Shown here: piece after piece, positions 11,427 to 23,736 of the stretch
Numbering within the stretch: position 1 is the first letter of the stretch
How the letters are laid out: the number at the start of each line of letters is the position of its first letter
Source of the DNA: Ulva prolifera
Lineage: Eukaryota; Chlorophyta; Ulvophyceae; Ulvales; Ulvaceae
Length of the DNA stretch: 64,000 nt
Reading direction: 5' to 3'
NCBI GenBank assembly: GCA_023078555.1
Contig: CM041200.1
Span: 4,678,936-4,742,935, forward strand
Notes under the pieces: model-generated
The model's database searches: none
What the model was told of the DNA's origin: nothing
The model's input: only the letters and a program-made list of their open reading frames with translations
Program-made: the position numbers and the translations under genes

Positions 11427-14400
11427 ATGGCCCCGCGAGAACGTCCACCTGCCACCCCCAGCATGAACGACCTCAAGAGGCAGCGAATTTCTGTGTTGGG
11501 GTGGGGCAGGAACGACATTCATCAAGCAGGGGTCGATTCTGGTGGTACCGATCTGAATGCTGAGGCTGTACCTCTCGAAGCGCTCCGGAACATGGACGTG
11601 AGCTGCGCTGATGGCCATCTGTACCACTCCGCTTTCGTCACAGGTGCGGTGTTGGCCGCGACGTCATCCTCAGGCACAGCAGTGTAGCTGCATTCAGTTC
11701 CTGAAGCCGATATTGTCACACTCTGTATCTCGGCTTTGCATTCACCTAGGCATCGGGAACCTCGCCTAGACTTGGCCTCGCATGTAGCGGATGGAGAGCT
11801 GTTCATGTGCGGCAGCAATGAGGCATCGCAGCTCGCGCTCAAGAACGTCGAGATAGTCTCTGAGCCCCGAAGATCCACAGCACTGGACATGCGGGTCATC
11901 GATACCGTCGCGTGCGGGTGCAGCTTCACCGTCGCAGTCACGAGGCAGGGCGAGCTCTTAGGCTGGGGCGCGGGCGAATTTGGGCAAGTCGGGTCCCCCG
12001 TGGTGAACAAGCAAGCCGTGCCGCGCCTAATTCTGGGGCTGCCTGCGTGCATTCGAATTAGAAGGGTGGCAGCAGGGACCGCGCACGTCTTGGCACTCGC
12101 GGAGCAGTACCAGGTGTACTCGTTCGGAATCGGCCTCCACGGCGCTCTGGGACACAACACAGATGAGAGCATGTGCGCGTTGGCGTCCTGAATCGGTGCC
12201 CCTGTTGCAACGTCCTACATGCTGTCCAACGACTTGCGCCTAGAACACCACAAACAACATGCATATAATATTGGCATCCACCGCCCATCCATTTTCAGAT
12301 TGCCACACATCTGCTCCACCCCCTCGAAGTCCCTGATCCTCCACGCAAGCTGCCATAGCACCGCACTATACCATGCACAGCCTTCAAACGCAGTGCATGT
12401 GTCGTGCATGCACCTGCATGTAAGCCCCTGCGGCCGGATGCGGCAGCACCCCTGCCAACATGCTCCTGTCAGAACACGCACACACGCACCACGGCTGACA
12501 CGCACCGCTCTGCAGAGACACGCCGACGCTCGTGCAAGGCCTGTGGTGTGCGGGCATTGTGGCGATCAGCGCGGGCGACGATCACAGCGTCGCCCTCGCC
12601 GCCGACGGCCGCGTGTGGACGTGGGGCCGCGGCAAGTACGGCGCCCTCGGCCTCGACTCCCTCGACAACCGCCTCGTGCCGGAGCAGGTCAAGGCGCTGC
12701 AGGGGTCCCCCGTCATCGCGATCGCGGCCGGCGGCAACCACAGCGTCGCGCTCAGCGCGAAGCGCCGCGTGTACGCCTGGGGCAGCAACCAGTGGGGCCA
12801 GCTCGGGGTCGGCAACACGCTCGACGCGAGCGTGCCGGTCGTGCTGGAGGGCAGCCACGCCTGGCGCATCACGCACGTGTGCCCCCACCCTGATGAGACC
12901 AGTGTTGGGTCGTCCGGCCCGATCCCATAGAGCAGTTGAGGACGTGCAGATGGGTTGCAACCCCTTGCATGGCGGCAGGCGACGCGGCACGTTGCTTGCC
13001 GACCCCCGCAGGTCGCACTCGACAGCGCACGACTGCCCCCGGTCATGCATGCATGAATGTGCCAGCACCGCATCCTTGTGCGATCGAGCCGGTGGTTGCT
13101 GCGGCAGTAGGCCAGAATTGTTCGCATATGCCCCCGCCGGCGAAGTGTGCCCGTACACTTGTGCGGTGGGCATGTGGGTGCGCTGCGCTGCACACACATC
13201 CGTGACGCGCCTCCTGCGGTGCTGCTTGCCTCTCCACATCTCCGAGTTTGTGACACCCGTGACGCGAGACGTCGGGCGGCGGCGCGCAGGTGTCCGCGGG
13301 CAGCCGGCACACGCTGCTGCAGAGTGCGAGCGGCGCGGTGTACGGCTGCGGCTGCACCGAGTTTGGCCAGCTCGGGGCCACCTCGGAGGCGCCGCAGACG
13401 GTGCCGCGCCGCGTCGAGATCGACGACACGGAGCTCGGCATGCGGCCCGTGCTCGCCGCCGCCGCCGGCGACCACAGCTTCGCTTTCCTCTGCCCGGAGG
13501 CCGCCGTGGCGGAGTGCCGGGGGGCGATGCACGCCACGAATTCTCCGATCGAGATCCCTGACCTGCTCACGCTCGCGCGCGCATGCCGAGCGCGCGGCGT
13601 CGCCGCGATGCAAGAAGCTGCCACGAAGGAGCGCGCTCTCGCGGCGCTGGTTAAGGCGATTCATAACGTGTTTAGCTCCCCGGGGCTTCTACTGGCGGGG
13701 TTCTGTCTGCCGCAGCGAAGCGGGGAGGGTGGGGGGGAGGGCCAGCACCGGCTGGATGTGGAGGCGATCCGGGAGGTGTTTGAGGGGATGCTGCTCGCGC
13801 TGGATAGTGACGTAGTGCTCGCGCTGCAGACCGCGATCTTCAAGATGCTGCAGAACATCTACCAGCGTGAGGAGGTCGCCGCGTCGCACGGCTGCACCTC
13901 TGCGCTGAGCCAGGCACAGTGGCTCAAGGTGCGCGCCCTGCGGCACCTCCGCCCCCCTCTGCGGGTGATTGTGTCTGCCACAGCGTTTCCACCGTCCAGC
14001 ACTTCCGAGCATCGGCAGCGATGAACAGTTGTAGTGGCCCGCCCGCCTGTGTAGCGTGCGCCGGCTGCCTTCCGAATCAACCCTGCAGCCGATGTGATGC
14101 TGTTACGCACTGGTGCCGTGCTCATCCCGGAGCGTGACCAATGCATGGAGCACCCGCAGATGAGCGGTCCCGCAGTGCGACATGCATGATGGCGCCTGCA
14201 TGCTGCAGGTTCTGGTGATTCTGTTCCTGAACCCGGCCAACAGCGACGCGCACAAGTCGGCGCGAGACATGATCGAGGCGCTCGCCCGCGTCCTCTTCTC
14301 GCTCAAGTCCAAGGCGCGCCACCTGCTCACCCTGTGGCTGTCGCAGCTCCCCCCTGACGTCCTCGGTGGCCGCTGCGTTCGACCCCTGCAGCGCCACCTC

Positions 14401-17400
14401 ACCACGTACATCGAGGTGAGTTACCCCCCCCCTTCGCTCTCCCGTCCGTGATGGCGCTCCGCTGCGCCCCACGCAACCCCCCGCTGCATGCATGCACGCA
14501 TGGGTACACGCACGTACGTCTGATCGACTGCGCTGGGCAAAGGTGCATCAGTCAGCCTCACTCGTGCCAAACGATTGCATACTGTGGGCCTGCGCTGGCG
14601 GTCCGAATGCCTGATGCTGCCGCGCAGTCGTTGGCGCGTGGTCGACTGGACAGGGTGCACCAAACACCACTGCCACACACAGCTGTATATGTGCGCCTGC
14701 CGTGTCCGCGTCAGCGGCTCCCTGGCCCAGGCTCCGCGGCGCAAGGTTGTCCACAGGTGTAAAGTAAAGTAAACCTGAATTAGCTGAGCCGTATCCTATT
14801 GGACATTGACAACTCCAAGTTAACGGGACCACATATGCCGAAGGGGTAAACCACCTGGAAACCCCCCTCAGACGACCATACGCAACTCACAGGGCCTCCT
14901 CCTGTGCTAAGCGAGGTGGTCACTCACGGCCGTTTCGATTCCCCAAAGCGCACGCAGAATCAAACCCACGACCTCCTGAAACAGAGGGGGTAGCTTTTAT
15001 AGGTGTGTGCGTGAGTGCAGATGTACGGCTGGGGCAAGGGCCGCAACCACGTGCTGCTCGTCGGCAGCGTGCTGCGCGTGCTGCACGACGCAAACCAGCT
15101 CGCGGGGGGGCTCGTGCCGTACACCGAGCTGCACAGCGCCGCGGTGTCGGCGGCGGTGCTCGAGAGCCTGCAGGCGGAGTGGCTGGCGTGGCAGAAGGTG
15201 AAGCAGGGGCTGTCGCAGTGGGGCGCGGCCGAGGTGCTGCCGCAGTCGCTGTGCCAGCTGCCCTTCCTCATGACCGCGGAGTGCAAGAAGCTCATCCTGC
15301 AGGGCGAGGGCTCCGCGCTCATGCATGCGGAGGTGCAGAACAGCTTCCACCGCGCGATCCACATGATGCGCCAGGGCGCCGTGCGCCTCCCCACTCCTGC
15401 TGCGTGCTGCGTGCTGCGGCCACCTGTAGACACTTGTGTAAACCCCTTGCGCAGTGGCCCGGCCGCCACGGTGCATGCGGAGTGGTGGCTACGGGGCCCT
15501 TCTACGCCCACCTGTATGCTGTGCGGTGTAGTGGCGGCTGAGTGGACGGGGGGAGTGCTGCAGGTGCTGATCGGGCCGCACCAGATGGCGCAGATTGGGC
15601 ACGTGTCGATCCAGGTGCGCCGGGGCCACGTGCTCGAGGACTCCATGCAGCAGCTGCAGCTTCACATGGGCGAGCTGCGCAAGCCTCTGCGCATCACCTT
15701 CCTGGGAGGCGACAATGGGGCGATCAAGGAGGAGGCCGTAGACGAAGGCATCCCCCCCCCCCCCCCCTTGTGAAAATGCTTCACCTGTAGACACCATACC
15801 TGCACCTTGTAGTGGTGGAGATCGACACCGGCCGGGGCTTCTCCTCGAACCCGCTGTCCCCGCCGTTCCTTGGCTGCCTTTCAATCGCAGCCGGATCATC
15901 CGCGGCGCGCACCATCTCCGGCCGCGGCTGAGCGGACAAGGGTGTGCAGGTGGGGTGACGAAGGAGTGGTTCCAGCTGCTCATCCGCGAGATCTTCCAGC
16001 CGGCGTTCGGCATGTTTGAGTACGTGGAGGAGACGCGCGAGTACTGGCTATCCCCCGCGGCCTCGCGCATCGGCGTCGCCGCGGAGGACTTCCGCATGGT
16101 CGGCACCGTGCTCGGCCTCGCCATCTTCAATGGCGTCATCCTAGATGTCCACTTCCCCCTCGTGCGCCCCCCTCCCCCGACCGCCTTGCCTGCCACACAC
16201 AGCTTACACTCCCTGCGCTCCATGTCAGCTGTGCGTGATACAACCAATAAGCACATATCATTTGAGGACATCACCTCCTGGTGCCTGCTGGTGGCTACGG
16301 AGGTTGTCCGTGGCAAAAGGCAGCCAGCTGTGCACTCTCGGCAAGTGGGTGTGGTGTTCGTGGTGCCGGGCAGCCAATGCGTGATCGAGCTGGCTCACGG
16401 AGGATGAGCAGCGCCAGTCTCGAGACTGGTGTAGAGTGGCATTGTCTGTGACGCTCAGGCCTGGGGGCCGCAGCGCGGCGCTGGTTCCGGGGGCGCGCAG
16501 GTGGATCGGGGCGGCACGGAGGCTCCAGGGAAGGTCCACCAGAGGAGCATGGCACGCCGCCGGTGCAGGTTGTATACAAGAAACTGCTGAACGGGGTGCC
16601 GACGTTTGTGGACCTCATGGACGCGCAGCCGAGCCTGGCCAAGGGGCTGCAGGCGCTGCTGCAGTATGACGGCGACGACGTCGCCGACGTCTTCTGCCGC
16701 ACCTTTGAAGCCGAGTTCAATGTCCTTGACACGGTGCGCCCCCCCCGGCTCCTCCTCACCTCACATGTATCCAGCCGCCCCATGGCCAGGGGTGGCCTGT
16801 ATCTTCTGTGCATATGTCTGAAGCGCAGTGGTCGTTCCTGGGCTGACTCAGCGTGGGCGCAACTGGCACCAGTCACCGGACTGCTGCGGGCGCGGCGAGG
16901 GGTCGCCCGAGAGATGCTGGACTGCCAGAGTTGAACGTATTGTCGATGGCTGGTAGATGATGGCCGTGCGTGCAGACGGTCAAGGTGGAGCTGAAGGAGG
17001 GCGGCTCCGACATCCCGGTGACCAAGCACAACCGTCAGGAGTTTGTGAACCTTTTTGTAGACTGGTGCGCTCCGATCTGCAGCACCACCTGCGGCCCCGG
17101 TGCTGGCCTGGTCTTCGTTCCTGTGCACCTGCTTGCGCTTGATGGGGTTGCACAGCTCCACGGTGTAGATGGGGTTGACCGTCTGGCTGGCAAAGCTGCT
17201 CATGCATGCTGTGTGACCGTGCACAGCACGCTGTACAGTAAAGTAGAGTACATCTGAACTTACTGAGCCGTATCCTATTGGACATTGACAACTCCGAGTT
17301 AGCGGGTCCACACACTCCGAGGCAACGGGGCCAAATATGCTGTGCCCCTGCCGCACCTCGCACTGGGGGAGCCCACGAGCTCAACAAGTGGCTTGGTGTA

Positions 17401-19116
17401 GTGGACGTGCTTTGGTGACCAGCCAGTCACCTCGACCGGGTGGGGCTGCTGCATGCATGCATGCTGGTCTGGCATCCGTGGATGCTGCACCAGGTGCCGG
17501 GCCTCTGGCTGTGGAGCGGCGCCAGCTAGATGCATGCTGTGCCTCCATTGCATGCGCCATGCACCAGCCTGGACTGCATGCACTGCAGCAGGATGCTCCG
17601 CATGCGCGCACATCCCGCCGTATCACGCCTGGGCCCCTCCGGCGTGCTAATGGGTCATGCGCCCCAGCGACAGCCCGACTGACTCTGCCCATGCGCAGGT
17701 ACCTCAACAAGTCAATTTCCGATGTTTTCGAGGAGTTCAAGGCCGGCTTCTACAGCGTCGCGTCCGGCTCGTCCCTGGTGTTGTTCAACCCGAACGAGCT
17801 CGAGCTGCTGGTGTGCGGCCTGCCGCACCTCAACTTCGGGGAGCTGGAGCGCGCGGCCGCGTACGAGGGCTACACGCCGCAGCACGCCACCGTGCAGAGC
17901 TTCTGGAGGACCGTGCACGCGTTCTCGCTCGAGGAGAAGAAGCGCTTCCTGTCGTTCGTGACGGGCTGCAACCGCGCGCCCATGGGGTGCGCCTCTCGGC
18001 CTGGCGTACCGCTCCACTGCAGCCAGTGCGTGTGGTGAACAAAAATCTGGTATTTCGCCCCGATGTGCTGACAGCTGTTGCCTCCCGTGACGGGCACACT
18101 GGCACACCGGGCGCATGAACTGACATGGTGCCGGCGCAGGCGCTGCCGGGCTGCAGTGCTCACACGGAAGTCGCCACAGGCAGGCACTTGAGCACCGGAA
18201 AGTGGTGTCCGCAGGCAGGCACGGCGCCGTGGGGCGAGGAGGGAGCAGCCATCATTGGCTGGTAGGTGTGTATGGTTTGTGTGTATGATCGCACATGTAG
18301 CCTCACATGTGAGAACGCCGCATCGGCACGGGCCGGAACCTTGCAGAACATCAGAACACACGCAACGGCGTCCGGGCGGCACTGCCTCTTGTAGGCATGC
18401 CCGGATCATGCACCACCCCCGTGGGCATGCCGCGCCGTGATACCTGGTCTCACATGTACTTTGGAGCCGTATGCTCTTCTGGGGCGCCCATGCAGGGGTG
18501 AGGCTGAGCACGGCGGGCTGCTCGCACAGGGGTAGGCTCGTACAGGGGCTGGCAGGCGACTCCTAGGCCTGACACACGCGACTCTTGTACTCTCGTCGAC
18601 TCTTGTACTCTCGTCGACTCTTGCCGTGTGTGCGGCACCTGCGGTGCCACCTGCCACTCCAGCTTTGTCCTTGCAACACACATCTGCGGCCCACACGCGG
18701 CTCTGACGGGGGTGCTGTGACTGGGCTGGTGATTGTGTTCATACGATGCTCACTATTTTTGCGGTGCTGCCCGCCGCGCGACCTTCATCCTTGTCACACA
18801 CCCCGCCGCGCGGCTGCGATCCTGAGATGGCGCGGGGGTGTGTTGCGAGGACGATGTCGGGAGAGGTCGGTAGCACTGGCAGGGCAACGCACACGCGCAC
18901 TACAGCCACCGCAGCCAGTTCAAGATGGCGCGCGTGTGCAGGGGCCTGGGGAAGCTGCGGATGCTGATCCAGCGGAGCGGCCGCGACTCTGACAGCCTGC
19001 CGACCGCACACACCTGCTTCAACGTGCTCCTGCTGCCGGAGTACACGAGCGAGGACAAGCTGCGGCGAAAGCTGCTGCTCGCGATTGACAACGCGGAGGG
19101 TTTCGGGCTGCAGTGA
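11427..19116 (+). CDS. HERC4-like RCC1-HECT E3 ubiquitin ligase
   Basis: Transfers ubiquitin to substrates through a catalytic cysteine thioester; RCC1-type propellers usually bind partners. Exons: 11427-11643, 11788-12172, 12516-12876, 13290-13928, 14209-14415, 15021-15380, 15564-15747, 15950-16161, 16569-16733, 16976-17064, 17699-17986 and 18942-19116. They sum to 3282 nt (1093 aa plus stop), close to human HERC4 at about 1057 aa. Seen: RCC1 blades such as [13 protein letters not shown] and [13 protein letters not shown] over roughly the first 510 residues; a helical middle; and a HECT domain from about residue 730 with [28 protein letters not shown] and [14 protein letters not shown]. The HTCFN motif places the catalytic Cys near residue 1061, 33 from the end. 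Eight of eleven donors read GTGCG; the one at 15748 is GC. Introns hold a MITE and two SINE-like copies. Confidence 0.9.
12900..13007. mobile_element. Degraded copy of the 102-bp hAT-type MITE in a HERC intron
   Basis: The left end CAGTGTTGGGTC and the following GGCCCGAT and CATAGA blocks match the family. The right end decays into TTGCTTGCCGACCC. No target duplication is visible. It lies in the intron 12877-13289. Confidence 0.6.
14759..15002 (-). mobile_element. SINE-like repeat, full-length copy A
   Basis: About 244 bp that, read on the minus strand, matches 30838-31078 along its whole length with few differences. Near its 5' end GGGTTTGATTCTGCG resembles a tRNA T-arm/B box. The 3' end carries a block ending in TTTACTTTACTTT. 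It ends 18 bp before a HERC exon. Confidence 0.7.
17233..17335 (-). mobile_element. SINE-like repeat, truncated copy (3' part)
   Basis: Matches the 3' hundred bases of copy A, including GAGCCGTATCCTATTGGACA on the plus strand, and lacks the tRNA-like head. It lies in the HERC intron 17065-17698. Confidence 0.65.
18579..18625. repeat. 18-bp tandem repeat, about 2.6 copies
   Basis: Units beginning CGACTCTTGTACTCTCGT start at 18579, 18597 and 18615, in the last HERC intron. Confidence 0.75.
18636..18676 (+). mobile_element. Degraded stub of the non-LTR retrotransposon 3' end
   Basis: GCGGTGCCACCTGCC followed by CTTTGTCCTTGCAACACA resembles the terminal sequence of the two larger non-LTR copies. 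No clear target duplication is visible. Confidence 0.45.
18755..18800 (+). mobile_element. Short stub of the non-LTR retrotransposon 3' end
   Basis: TTTGCGGTGCTGCCCGCC followed by TTCATCCTTGTCACACA matches the family 3' end, in the last HERC intron. No target duplication is evident. Confidence 0.5.
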
Positions 19117-20143
19117 CGGCGCCCCGTGTATGGGCGCGGCTGCTACGGCACCAGCTGTGTGTGCGAGCTGTGTTGGTGCGGCCGCGGTGCGGCGCCCCAT
19201 GCCGGTGCAGATCTACACGCGATGGCATAGCTAGCTGGCTTGCAATTGTTCGTGTCTTGAGATGTTCTGCTCGGGCAGGGGCGGGGGAGGGGGCGCTGAT
19301 TTCCTAGGGATAGCTAGCTGTGGGGCCCATGCATGCGATGTTGTTGCGCTGCACAGCCCAGTCAGACGACACCTGCGCATGTTCTGCGCCATGTTACAGC
19401 AAGGGAATCGGAGAGGTACCATCGCGGTGGCACATCAAAAGTGCCCCCAAACCATAAATCCACACCTGCATGCACGTCACCCTTGCGACCCTGGCACAGC
19501 CACGAGTGATGGCGATGTAATCGTGCATGCAGCACCCTGAGGCAACATGTGCGCTGTGTGCCTGTAGCTTGCTGACTTGAAACAGAACTTGCTTATGCAT
19601 GTGCACTATGGGGATATTTTATGTCTGGGGAGCGCTCCATGGCGACGCTGTACATGTGTTACAAGGACAAAGCAAGCGAGGCAGGTAGCACCGCAAGCAA
19701 GAAGCAGGGGAAACGCACACCACGCTGTACATGTGTAGAAGCGAGGCGTGCCACCCGCCCACCGTGTCCATTGATGGCTGTTGCAGCGTACTCGTCTGAG
19801 GCAGTGCAGCTGCATGCAGTCGTGAGCATGACGTGTGCGTCATGCGGCGGTAGATTGCTCGCAGATGCCCGGGCACCAAGGATGCTATGCATGCGGTGTC
19901 ACCAGCCGACGTGGATCACGGTGGCGCTGGATCAGGCGGACACGGAGTGCCGACCCAAACGTTCCCAAACACGGAGTCGTGGGTGGTGCACTGGTAGTGA
20001 AGCTTGTGATCTTCGGTCGTGCCGGTGGTGCGAACACGTACGCCGTCCACATCAGCAAGCGAGCGCAGATATCAGGTCTTCGCTAGCTGCACAAGGCACG
20101 GTGCTTGGATTGCTTCGGGAAAATCTGAAAGAAAAGGGTAATA
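19117..20143. other. Intergenic region, no gene recognised
   Basis: Downstream of HERC. It holds one retrotransposon stub (19660-19721); no frame with recognisable homology was found. Confidence 0.6.
19660..19721 (-). mobile_element. 62-bp stub of the non-LTR retrotransposon 3' end with 15-bp target duplication
   Basis: On the plus strand it begins TACAAGGACAAAGCAAGC and continues through GGTAGCACCGCAAGC, the reverse complement of the family 3' end. ACGCTGTACATGTGT occurs exactly on both sides, at 19645-19659 and 19722-19736. The head is truncated to only 62 bp. Confidence 0.85.
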
Positions 20144-20786
20144 ATGGGGTGTTCGTGCTATATTGGCTGTGGCACGCGCTCCGCCCGCCTCAAATGGGCC
20201 TGTTTCGGAGCCACGGTCGCACTGTGCATCATCTGCAACGCAATCGGGAATGCGTATATGGAGCCATGCCAAGATCCAGTCACTATGGGTATGCTGTCCT
20301 CCGACCAGTGTTCTCGAGCTGGCATCGTGTTCGGCGACAGCCGGGCTCTTGAACATGGATGTTTCCGGGTCAGGCTCACGTGAGCTGCAGCGTGTCCTAT
20401 TCGGCATCTTGTCTCCGCGGGCCAAAATTTCGCGACCAGTCCGCATGCGTGGTTTAAATACCTCTGTGAGGCTGTTCGGTGTCAATCAGGCACGGCGGCA
20501 ACCGAGTTTGAAGACGGCTGTGTGCTGTGCAGCGTGCTTCCGGCTGCAATCCGTAGACCCGCACAATGAGGCCTGCCAAAAGCCGTTGACCAGGTTCTAC
20601 GAGTGTACCAGTCGTGTTATGGTGCAGCTTGTGGCCTTCTCGTTTCTGACGGACTACTTTTTGCTGATGGCAGTGGTGATGCTATGCATAATGTGCTGCT
20701 GTTCTAGAGGCCCACGGAGTGAAACGGTACGAGTCCATCTCCGAATTTCCGAACCGGGCTACATTTCAGCACCATTAGCCTTGTAG
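20144..20786 (+). CDS. Possible small Cys-rich membrane protein (tentative)
   Basis: Two overlapping frames look protein-like but are not joined with certainty. The first (from 20144) starts MGCSCYIGCGTR and holds one hydrophobic stretch, WACFGATVALCIICNAIG. The second, ending at 20786, has a pair of cysteines (AVCCAACF), further spaced cysteines, and a hydrophobic segment FLLMAVVMLCIMCCC near the C-terminus. The layout loosely recalls a tetraspanin, but the CCG signature is absent. No family is assigned. Confidence 0.25.
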
Positions 20787-21814
20787 CTTGTTTAGCAACC
20801 AAGCCGGTCGTGTGCCCTGCTCTGGTTGCATGCCCACACCAGCTGTTCGTGCTTGCAACGTCCTGATGATGGCTCTCAGCTCTGTGCTCGCCTTGCCATG
20901 CGCAGCTTCGGAATCCTTCAATGGTGTGATTTGGTATGCAGCAACATCATGAGACTCCGATTGCACCTGAAGCTGAAGGGGGGCGGGGCATTCGGGAGCC
21001 GCTTCTGCGTCCCACAGTGTGATGATCTGCATCACATCTCGGAGCAGTAAAACCGCCAGCAGCTTCGGTGCTATCAGATGTCATGGCGATGATTTTACTG
21101 GACACCCACAGAGCCAGTGCGGGAAAGGCCATGCAGGGGCCAGCTGAAGCCATAGCTACATCCTGCGTTGCAATGCAGTGTTTGATTTTCCAGTATATTC
21201 TCATCTGATTGCCACTCAGATGCTGCCATTACATCAAAGGCAGGGGAGCAACACCTTCGTCAAGGATGCCACATGCTGCGAGTCCAATAATGTAGCAAAG
21301 TCAGTAACTATGTTTCTTGCAGCCTGTGTGCACTGGTGCCAGGGAGCTGGTTCCCAGATGACACCATCGTGACAGCTTCAGGGCTGCTCTCACACTAAGT
21401 GGCTGGTCTATGCAGCCATTGTAATTTTTGTTCCATATTTGACACACTGTTCTGACACCCAACGCTGCCCGACGTAGTGGCCGCTACAACTAAGGCTGAC
21501 CCAGGCAGTGTGTGTGTGCTGCCGGCCTAAATGGCCATTTGGATGGGCATGTCAGGGCTGTGTTGGAACGTTGTTGTAGCAGCTGGCGTCAGTCGCCACA
21601 CTGTTTTCTCACTGAGTACAAAGAATTTTTGATGTGATTGAAGTGAGTCCCATCAACATAAATCGATCTGTACTTGGCCAGAGTCGGTCTAGGATTCGGG
21701 GAGGATGCCATGTAAGCAGCTGATCTAGCAAGCAGCTTAGATGTCCTTCACCTGCAGGCCGGGGTGGCAGGGCCCCTTGCAACACCTGAGATGAGCTAGC
21801 ACAACATGATACCC
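20787..21814. other. Intergenic region, nothing recognised
   Basis: No homologous frame and no clear repeat was found in this stretch. Confidence 0.5.
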
Positions 21815-23105
21815 TCAATCAGTGTCCTGTGCTAGCGCAGTCGTAGACACGTCCGTCAGTTGCGCATCAATACAATTGCATTGGAGACACACACGCCGCC
21901 GTTGTGCAGCTGATGCACCCTTCCCAGCAGCTGGGTCGAGCCCCCTTCGGAGCGCAACGGGGAGGACACTCAGGGCACCACAAGCAGCCAGCGTCAGCAT
22001 CGTGTGCCAAGTGTACATGTCCTGCCATGAGTGTATCCGGGACAATGTCCTGCCGCCAGAGATCATTATGAATATCTGCATGCACAACAGGGGAAACGTC
22101 ACTGTGCCTGAGCCCGTCACTGACCGTGCATCGGCCAGCACGAGATCCTTGCTGTCAGTGGCAGTCACAGAGTCATGAGTTGTGAATCAGCTCATATGCT
22201 GTTGCAACATAGCTGACACAGCACGCTGGGATCACAGTCACGAGGTGAGGCAGCAGCGCTGTGGATTTGATGCAGACCTGAGGCTGGAATCCGACGACGG
22301 TGGTTGTGACGAATGTGCTCAAGGGCACTTTGGCGAGTGGGCTTGCTAGGTTGACCATCCAGGAAGGCAGAACTGCGATGACCCGAAGGAATAGCATGTA
22401 GCTGAAGAGGTTGTGAGGGCCTTGGTTGGCAACTGCCTGCTGGAACCGTCGGATGCGGTCCGGAATGAAGTGCAGCATCACATCTGAGATGATGTATCTG
22501 GAGAGCTGGAAGTTGAGCACACAGCCACAGGTGATCAGCACTGTTGCCACGACTGTCGCCGGCGCATGAGGCAACAACGACCCGAGCAGAACTGTCAGGA
22601 AGAAACAGCCAGGTACGGTGAAGCACTGCATGAAGAGGTACAGAAAGCAGAACGCTCGTAGGAGCTGCGGGAAGTGTTTGGCGCGGTATGCCTCGAGGGT
22701 CGTCTGCAGCTTGTGTAGATCATCAAATGATCTGCACATTTGCGGGCGCACGGCGATGAGGGCGCACAGCAACGCCATCACATTACCTTCGAGAAGAGAT
22801 AGTGGTGAAACACGTGTCGAGGAGCACCTGGGGAGGGACCAGACTGCCACAAGGTCAGGGGATTGCGATGAACTAGCCTTGGAGAGGGCATCAGGGCTGG
22901 GCAGCTGCGACATGGCCCAGTGGATCATCATCAGACTGGTTGCCATGCACAGCAGATAGCCAACAATGAATCGAATCAGCTTGCGCATAATCTTGCTGGG
23001 AGGCAGATGCACACAACCTATCATGACCGGGTCCTCATGAAGGGCTGGCTGCACAACAACAGGCACAGCAGAATGCCACACTTGGCCCCTTGTACTTTCC
23101 TGCAC
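21815..23105 (-). CDS. TMEM41/VTT-domain (DedA-like) membrane protein
   Basis: VTT-domain proteins of the TMEM41/VMP1 group are ER phospholipid scramblases involved in autophagosome and lipoprotein formation. Two exons on the minus strand: 23105-22278 and 22075-21815, both multiples of three, giving up to 362 aa. Seen: an N-terminal hydrophobic segment (LIRFIVGYLLCMATSLMM); the VTT core with FTVPGCFFLTVLLGSLLP; NLFSYMLFLRVIAVLPSWMV followed by NLASPLAKVPLSTF, the most diagnostic block; and, after the intron, FIMISGGRTLSRIHSW and a last hydrophobic stretch before RRGL. The donor is GTCTGC at 22277. Met at 22988 (MRKLIRF) is a likelier start than 23105. It is head to head with the CFAP119-like gene. 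Confidence 0.85.
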
Positions 23106-23736
23106 AGACGTTCACGACAGTCAGGAACGCAAAACATCTCGTGCATGCGGTGTATCAGTTTCTAGCCCCTCTTGGCGACAACGTTGGCGACAACTCTGCG
23201 ATCACTCACACAGCGGGCGCTCATACATGTTATGCTCGATACGGGCTGCACTCATAACGCTTGCACCAGCACGCACGTGATATGTTAGCTGCTGCTGACG
23301 CGGACTAGATGAGCGATTCCCGCCTTCAACATCGCAACCGTCGCGCTGCATTGCTCTGTGCCCTGATCCGCTGCATCCGTGATACGTACAGCTCGCCAAG
23401 CGCGTAATCAATGGACTCGTCACATGACAAGCGCATACAACAGTATAATGTGTGGAGATGCGCCATGCGTGTGTTCTGATCGCTGTGATGCTGTCACTGT
23501 GGCATAGACGCTGTCTCTTGTGACATGTGCTACCTGACACATGAAGCGCATGCATTCATCGTTCGGCTGTTTCCGCTGAACATACGTGCTTGCCCTTGAA
23601 CTCTACAAAGCAAGCACACTTCAGCGAATGCCTTTTTGTGCGTTTGATCAAGGCTTGCTTCTTTCTTCGACGTGCATGTTGGTCGCTCGATTGGTAGCTC
23701 GAGCAGATTGTCTTGCCGGTTGTCCAGTCCCACGCC
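23106..23736. promoter_or_regulatory. Shared 5' region between divergent TMEM41-like and CFAP119-like genes
   Basis: About 630 bp separates the two divergent start codons, less if the TMEM41-like start is upstream-shifted. It is clearly more AT-rich than the exons. No TATA box can be assigned; the shared-promoter role is inferred from layout alone. Confidence 0.4.

Noticed and set aside
15763..15780. Poly-C run near the HERC exon as a retrotransposon tail or frameshift site
   Set aside because: It lies inside the intron starting at the GC donor 15748 and shows no duplication around it.
19621..20352. 243-codon plus-strand frame starting MSGERSMATLY
   Set aside because: Its first part is the 62-bp retrotransposon stub read through, and the rest lacks homology.
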